NCBI GenBank assembly: GCA_021234155.1
Contig: JAJEKV010000242.1
Coordinates: forward strand, 1 to 64,000
Length of the DNA: 64,000 nucleotides
Direction: 5' to 3'
Source: Isoetes taiwanensis
Lineage: Eukaryota; Streptophyta; Lycopodiopsida; Isoetales; Isoetaceae
The position numbers were made by a program, and so were the translations under genes. The notes under the pieces were generated by a model. It did not search any database. It saw only the letters and a list, made by a program, of their open reading frames with translations, and was not told the DNA's origin. This document shows, piece after piece, positions 58,976 through 64,000 of this stretch; position 1 is the stretch's first letter; every line of letters starts with the position of its first letter.

Positions 58976-59767
58976 GTCCTTGGGCTCAGCATTTAGCTGT
59001 AGGTTTTAATCTCAGCCGTTTATTATGTCCAGTAACAATTTCGGGCCAAATCTGGTAATTTCAGCAACCACCGCAGCTGGAGATCTTAACACCGAAAAAG
59101 AATGTGTTAGGATTTGACAAGGATGAAATGTAGCAACCTATTTGCCCAGATCTAAAACTGTGTCGAATGTTTAAAGATGTTACAGGCAAATGATTATGAG
59201 CTCCTCTGCTCTGTTTAAATCCGACTCCCCTGCTCGTCGCTACAGCAGATGCTTTGTTTTGAAAATAGAGCCTTACATTGGTTCGTTATTCTTGATCAGA
59301 GCATACAGAGTTGTGCCGGAATGCAGTGCGGGCTACCAAGCTTGGCTATGGCGGCTCTGCCAAATGCTTCGGCCATATGTAATTTAATTAGGAATCAAAC
59401 AATGGAACGCATCAATGGATCCCATATGCACCTTGCAAAAAAGTCACTCCAAAAATCTAACCAGCAGCAGTAAAAAAAAATCCACATAAAGGTTTGTAAT
59501 AATTGGTACAACAGTAATTGGGAGGTCAGACATTACATTTGTTAGAATCTCAGACTAAACATAATAGTTTAGTCTAGAATATAGTTTGACAAAAACTATA
59601 AAATTATAGCCTTAAATCACACTAGTATCCACCTCGTGCTAGCAAACTGGCCCTCAAGACCTCGCAAGCATAAAAATCGTTGGTGAAAATCTGCAATCTT
59701 CTTCCAACATGTTGAACATGTATACATTTGAGAGTTAATATTGAAGACATGGTACGTCTTTGCATGC
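58976..59767. other. Intergenic region downstream of the enkurin-domain gene
   Basis: It contains the presumed 3'UTR of the minus-strand enkurin-domain gene near its right side. No other gene is supported. Confidence 0.45.
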
Positions 59768-61405
59768 CTAATCATTTATGGAGATATAAACTTTTGATCT
59801 GGAGAACCTTTTGATGCCTTCCTCAATATCTGACAACTTAGACTCTGCTTCGGCTTTTGCACGCTTTTGACTTGGTGTTTCAAGAACTAATGGTAAGCCA
59901 CGAAGTTGTTTTTCCAATGCAGATTTTTCTATCACACATTATTATTAAGGAATAAGCTGATTAAGAAACTCCGAAAATAATCATCTTGTATTAAGGATAC
60001 TCTCTTCAAGGTTCTTTAACACTTCATCTCTCTCATCATCTGGTAGTAAGACCATTCCTGGAGCTATATGTTTAGATTCTTCTGCCAGCAACCTAACACA
60101 ACAACATATTAAGTTTTTGTTAGCACATGTAGGCACAACAAAATGCAAATGCATTCACCTTTGCTCTTCTTGATGTGCAAGCTCAATTTTTCTCTTGATT
60201 AGGCTGCAGGAAAATAAACCTTTTCTTTTAGTCTTCATGCTTAGCACCATGTATCAGGAAGCCAAAGCCTAAGATTATGCTTGTTAGAGACTTACTATGT
60301 TAGAGACTTACTATGCTGGTATGCGTCCAAAATTCTCATTCTGTAAGTGTGGCTCAGGTTTTGCTTTTCCTGTATTTTTCCGTGGCGGCTTTGATGCCTC
60401 TTTGAAGTTTTTGGCAAGAAAATCAGTTCCGCCATCTTTAACTGAAGCTTCAGGTGGTTTCTGTTTCATTTAGTATTGGAATCTTAGCTGGGAATGTGAA
60501 GCATGACCCAGCCATCAGCAAGTTGACATTGGGATTGAAATATACCTCTGTCCTTATTTTATGTGGTCTTGGCACAGTTGGTTTTTCTGACCTAGAAGCA
60601 ACCTGTGATGGAACCATAAAAAATGATAACTCCTCATGGCAAAAGGAAAGATATAAGGAAGAATGTGGGATAGTAGAATGTAAGTGTTAACAGGAAATAT
60701 ACAGGCACAAATGTGCTTCATAAATTGCAGCAAGTAGAATATAAGTTGACTTAAAAAATGTTTATTTATCCACAAGGGAAGATGGTTAATTTAAAATAAA
60801 TTGAGAGCTTAGAATCAAAGACGATAAGGAAGAGGTGGAAAGACAAAACCTCCTTAATTGCATGATTCATTGCACTCCGTCTTGCTATGGCTTCTCGATT
60901 GTCTTTTGCATGATTACGAGGGGCAATTCCCTTTCTCTGCATCAAGTCCCTGAGAAAGGACAAGGTCAAAAACAATTACTACTTCTTGTTTTTGGCTTAT
61001 CAATAATGCTTTAGTTTCTCCGAGGAATAACTCTGTTATATCCTTTCTGCATGGTCATGGACTTGACTGCTGAAAAATAGCCAAAAAGTTAAACCTATAC
61101 CCTTAACTGAGGAAAATCGTCTTGCCTTATTCCTCTTGTAGGATTTAAAATCTCACAAATTTGACTGCTATCAATATGAGATGGCATTGCAGTCCTTTTG
61201 ACTTTGAATTTAGGAAGCACATCAGCATCATCTCCCATCTAAGAATGAATTCAGTGTAAAAAAAAAAGGTCATGTGTAAAATAGCCAACCATGACTATTA
61301 GTATACCTGAGATATATCATCATTAAGAAGTCTATGGACGCTTTCTTTCCCATCCCCAAGGTACATATTCTTCAGGGAACCCTCCAATGAGGCCATGTCA
61401 GCCAT
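59768..61405 (-). CDS. ENKD1: Enkurin-domain protein (ENKD1-like), intact 8-exon gene
   Basis: Enkurin-domain proteins associate with microtubules, cilia and centrosomes. In a plant this points to motile sperm. Eight exons join in frame: 61405-61307, 61238-61126, 60949-60850, 60602-60546, 60460-60312, 60203-60159, 60092-60001 and 59928-59768, giving 816 nt or 271 residues. All introns are GT-AG except the second, which has a GC donor (AAG|GCAAGA). The start is MADMASLEGSLKNMYLGDG. A mid-region block DLMQRKGIAPRNHAKDNREA matches the (K/R)G-x-P-x-(D/N)H-x-x-(D/E)N signature. The C-terminal enkurin domain has NFGRIPAYLIKRKIE, PGMVLLPDDERDEVL, LRGLPLVLETPSQKRAKAE and IKRFSRSKVYI. The P-G-x-x-L-L-P and IKxFSRxKVY features favour ENKD1 over ENKUR. 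The lack of any stop or phase error argues that it is functional. A possible non-coding first exon upstream (61430-61700) is not resolved. Confidence 0.92.
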
Positions 61406-63554
61406 TAATTATATTATGCAAGAAACTACTCCTGGAAAAAAGCAAAATTATAAATTGTTTGTTTTGTATCACAAAACACATCAAATACAATAAAACATAC
61501 CTGGTTATAAGACCAAGAATGCCGCTTCCGCTGTTAAGCATGAATGTAACAATTCAAATCACTGCAGAAAATGTCCCAAAATTCAAAAAAGAGACGAATC
61601 TCCACAAAACCACCCTTGTTGCAGAATTTACGAAGCCAAATTTAGGGTTCGAAAGGAAGAAAGCCAGTGTAAATGCATTGGTGTTAAGGTGCTGGTAGCT
61701 CGGATGCAATGCGGCTGCGTAGTATGAAGGATGAGTGAATATTGAATTGAAGGAAAATCTTGGGTCTTGTGGATTCGGTGGTTGAAATCTTGGGCTGAAC
61801 CGCATGCATGCGTGGGTTTCCATTTCCAATGGTATTGGAATATTGTCGCAGCCATTTATCGCTTCGCTACAAGGCCCCGCTTCGAATGGTATGCTGCCAC
61901 GTCCAAAAAGATGAACTCCAAGAATTGTCCCCTTTTTTTTTGGGTTGCCTCTTGGGCAACCCTTGGGATGACTGGGGAGTTAGAATAATTTAGAACATTC
62001 CTCCTGGACGGCTGTGGACTTTTTGGCTTCTAAGTGACAGTTACAGGGTGAGGATTGTATGGGAGCCAGGTGGAAGGTGGAGATTCTGTTCCTTGGCGGT
62101 GCCTGAGGCAACGCCGCTCCAATTCCTCGGCCTGGTTTCAAAACCCTTTATCTCGACGTCTCAACTTAGGCATCTCTCGGTCTCCTATATCTATGATCTC
62201 TTATTTGCAAGCAACCGCTTTGTTCTGCTATGTTCGTCTATCTGTGCTCTTACTGCAGCTACAAGGTCAGGCAGGAAGGAACTCCAAGCCACAGAACCCA
62301 AGCAAAACATAGGTGCTTCCCTACCCTGACCTTTCTTCCATATCAGAATTTACATAAATTAGGGCCCCATCTAGCTTGGTCGGGCAAGTTAGGAGTTCTA
62401 AGCCTTCAAAGACTATTCATGGCTGAAAAATTGTCAAGATCTCTCGCAGGTGTTACCTGCTCCGTATATATAATTAAACAGAAAACCGTACATTTGGAAT
62501 AGAAATAAAAATTCAAAAAACATTATAAAGTTCATCAATAACATATAAACCATAAATATAGCACAAATCCCATAACACACAAAAGTAAAAATTTCAAAAT
62601 TTTTTTTCTCGATACAAAACGTGGATGACAAAATGATGCTACCTATGGCGTTCCCCAGTTGCCACAGAGTTTGTGGAAAAAATCTTGCCATATGATTCTG
62701 CAACTACAACTACAACCTCTACTCCAGTTGCGCCAAGAGCACAGATAGTGGCAAAAGTAAACATGTCAACCTCTTTAGAGCATAGTCTTTTCCTTTGGAC
62801 ATTTTTTGTGCATGTACATTAATCATCCTCTCATTAAACTTATGGAGCCCCAAGAATTAACCCACACCTTGTGGAGCATTTTCATTGTATTTGACCACTA
62901 TAAAAGTCCCATTGGCTAGAATCATTTGTATAACAAGTTGATTACCTGAAGCTTCATGTTCAATTCAAGAAGATTTAAACTCACTCTCTTAGACAACTCG
63001 TGATCTTGCTTGAAAGCCATATGCATGATAGGATTGGGCTTCTCTAGCATATTTAGAGTGGATTTCCCTCGAACAACTACTCTAGTCTTAGATCTCCTTA
63101 TCAAGTAAATGTAAAAGTTAAAGACTAGCTCTAGTTTAAGCACGTGAAAAATGATCTCGTGTAGCTTCAGATCCTCGATAGAAAGCTACTACATTTTACC
63201 TATTGAATTGGAGATTGAAATAAATGGATCTAAAGGTTGAGATTGAAAGCCCTCTTTTAAAGGAAAAGGCACGAACGAGAAGGTAGCACAAAAATTTTGG
63301 AGGCGTGTCCAATCTTTAAATTCAAAGGCAAACTTTGAAAAGCCGCCTGTTTTTCAAATTTTAAAAAAAAAAAACAAAAAAATTTCTGCGACAAAAAAGA
63401 CTTGTAAAAAGCATTAAACGTAATGGTCACATTAAACTGCAGAATTCAGATTTAGCTTGAAAATAGAAAAATGTAAATGCAAAAACAATGCAATTGATCT
63501 GAGCCATCGAATCGAGGTTTTGGGGAGACAAGTATTGTCATTTTAGTTTGCCAG
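61406..63554. other. Enkurin-gene upstream region and non-coding stretch
   Basis: The promoter and possible 5'UTR exon of the enkurin-domain gene lie in the first about 450 bp. A short hairpin (GGGTTGCC, 5-base loop, GGCAACCC) is at about 61943. Several 60-90-codon ORFs lack recognisable domains. Confidence 0.4.
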
Positions 63555-64000
63555 TTATTGGCGTCTTCTCAGAGCATCATTTCCTATTGCCCTCGGGTAC
63601 CCTCCCTTTTGCATTTTTTTTTCTTCTTGACCCCTCCCTCCAGTATTCCTCTTTTTCGTTGATCTCCTCTGGTTCATGATTTTTTGTTGATCCTTGGACA
63701 AGAAGCCCCTTTGGTTTTCCTCACTCCCATGTTCCTCTTTCCCCCTTGATTTTTCGTTGATCCTCCTACTAGACTTCTTGCTACTTTTAATCCTTCTTCT
63801 AGGCTTCTGCATCTTTTTTGCAGGTATGCTTTTTCATGTTTGACTTCCTATTAGGTTGCTTGATGTTTATGATTCTCCTCCTAGGATTCTGCATCCTTTT
63901 TAGTAGATACGTTTTTTCATGCATGCCAATTTGAGACCTATGATTTGGGTTCATTTGTAAGTACCTCGGCAATTTTTGCCAGACCGATTTGCATGTATCG
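63555..64000. repeat. Pyrimidine-rich low-complexity DNA with a degenerate repeat
   Basis: TTGATCCT/CTTCTAGGCTTCTGCATC-type units recur (near 63655, 63735, 63790 and 63880). The 85-codon minus-strand Lys/Arg/Ser-rich ORF here reflects this composition. The window ends inside the region. Confidence 0.5.

Noticed and set aside
63555-63812. Lys/Arg-rich nuclear protein on the minus strand
   Set aside because: Low-complexity translation of repeated pyrimidine-rich DNA, no domain.

Overview
The window looks like nuclear DNA of a seed-free vascular plant, most likely a fern. It is a TE-rich landscape with only three readable host genes. They are a long PLS-class pentatricopeptide repeat (PPR) gene, an NPH3/RPT2-family BTB gene, and an intact 8-exon enkurin-domain gene. 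Enkurins belong to the cilium/microtubule repertoire and are expected in plants with swimming sperm, not in flowering plants. No species can be named from sequence alone.

Layout. 1-9 kb: PPR gene (+) and NPH3-like gene (-). 9-9.7 kb: decayed GH17 beta-1,3-glucanase (-). 9.7-17.5 kb: AT-rich non-coding DNA with a 5'-truncated LINE flanked by a 13-bp target-site duplication (TSD). 17.5-21.2 kb: degenerate first copy of an unrecognised transposase-like gene family, called T1 here. 21-32 kb: non-coding DNA with a foldback element, a TRIM-type mini LTR element, CT microsatellites and a poly(A) retroposed sequence with a 14-bp TSD. 32-42 kb: LINE graveyard. It holds two lineages: LINE-A, whose 3' end finishes in pentanucleotide repeats, and LINE-B, a zf-RVT type with a poly(A) tail. 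It also holds a small MITE and a 19-bp-period minisatellite. 44.1-57.6 kb: a candidate 13.5-kb DNA transposon. 59.8-61.4 kb: enkurin-domain gene (-). The rest is non-coding.

The strongest candidate for an undescribed system is the 44,108-57,606 segment. Its two ends are imperfect inverted repeats of about 40 bp or more. Inside are a second T1 copy (+) with a duplicated promoter/5' region, a run of minus-strand genes for small NLS-plus-coiled-coil proteins with repeated TATA/5'UTR architecture, acidic proteins, and a divergent histone H3-like gene that keeps the exact H3 N-terminus. A 14-bp motif, GGCGTCGTGTGATC, recurs in one orientation across the segment and was not noticed elsewhere. Nearly all of its genes carry frameshifts, so this copy looks decayed. 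The interpretation as a cargo-carrying transposon is inference; the TIRs, the T1 homology and the H3 similarity are read directly from the sequence.
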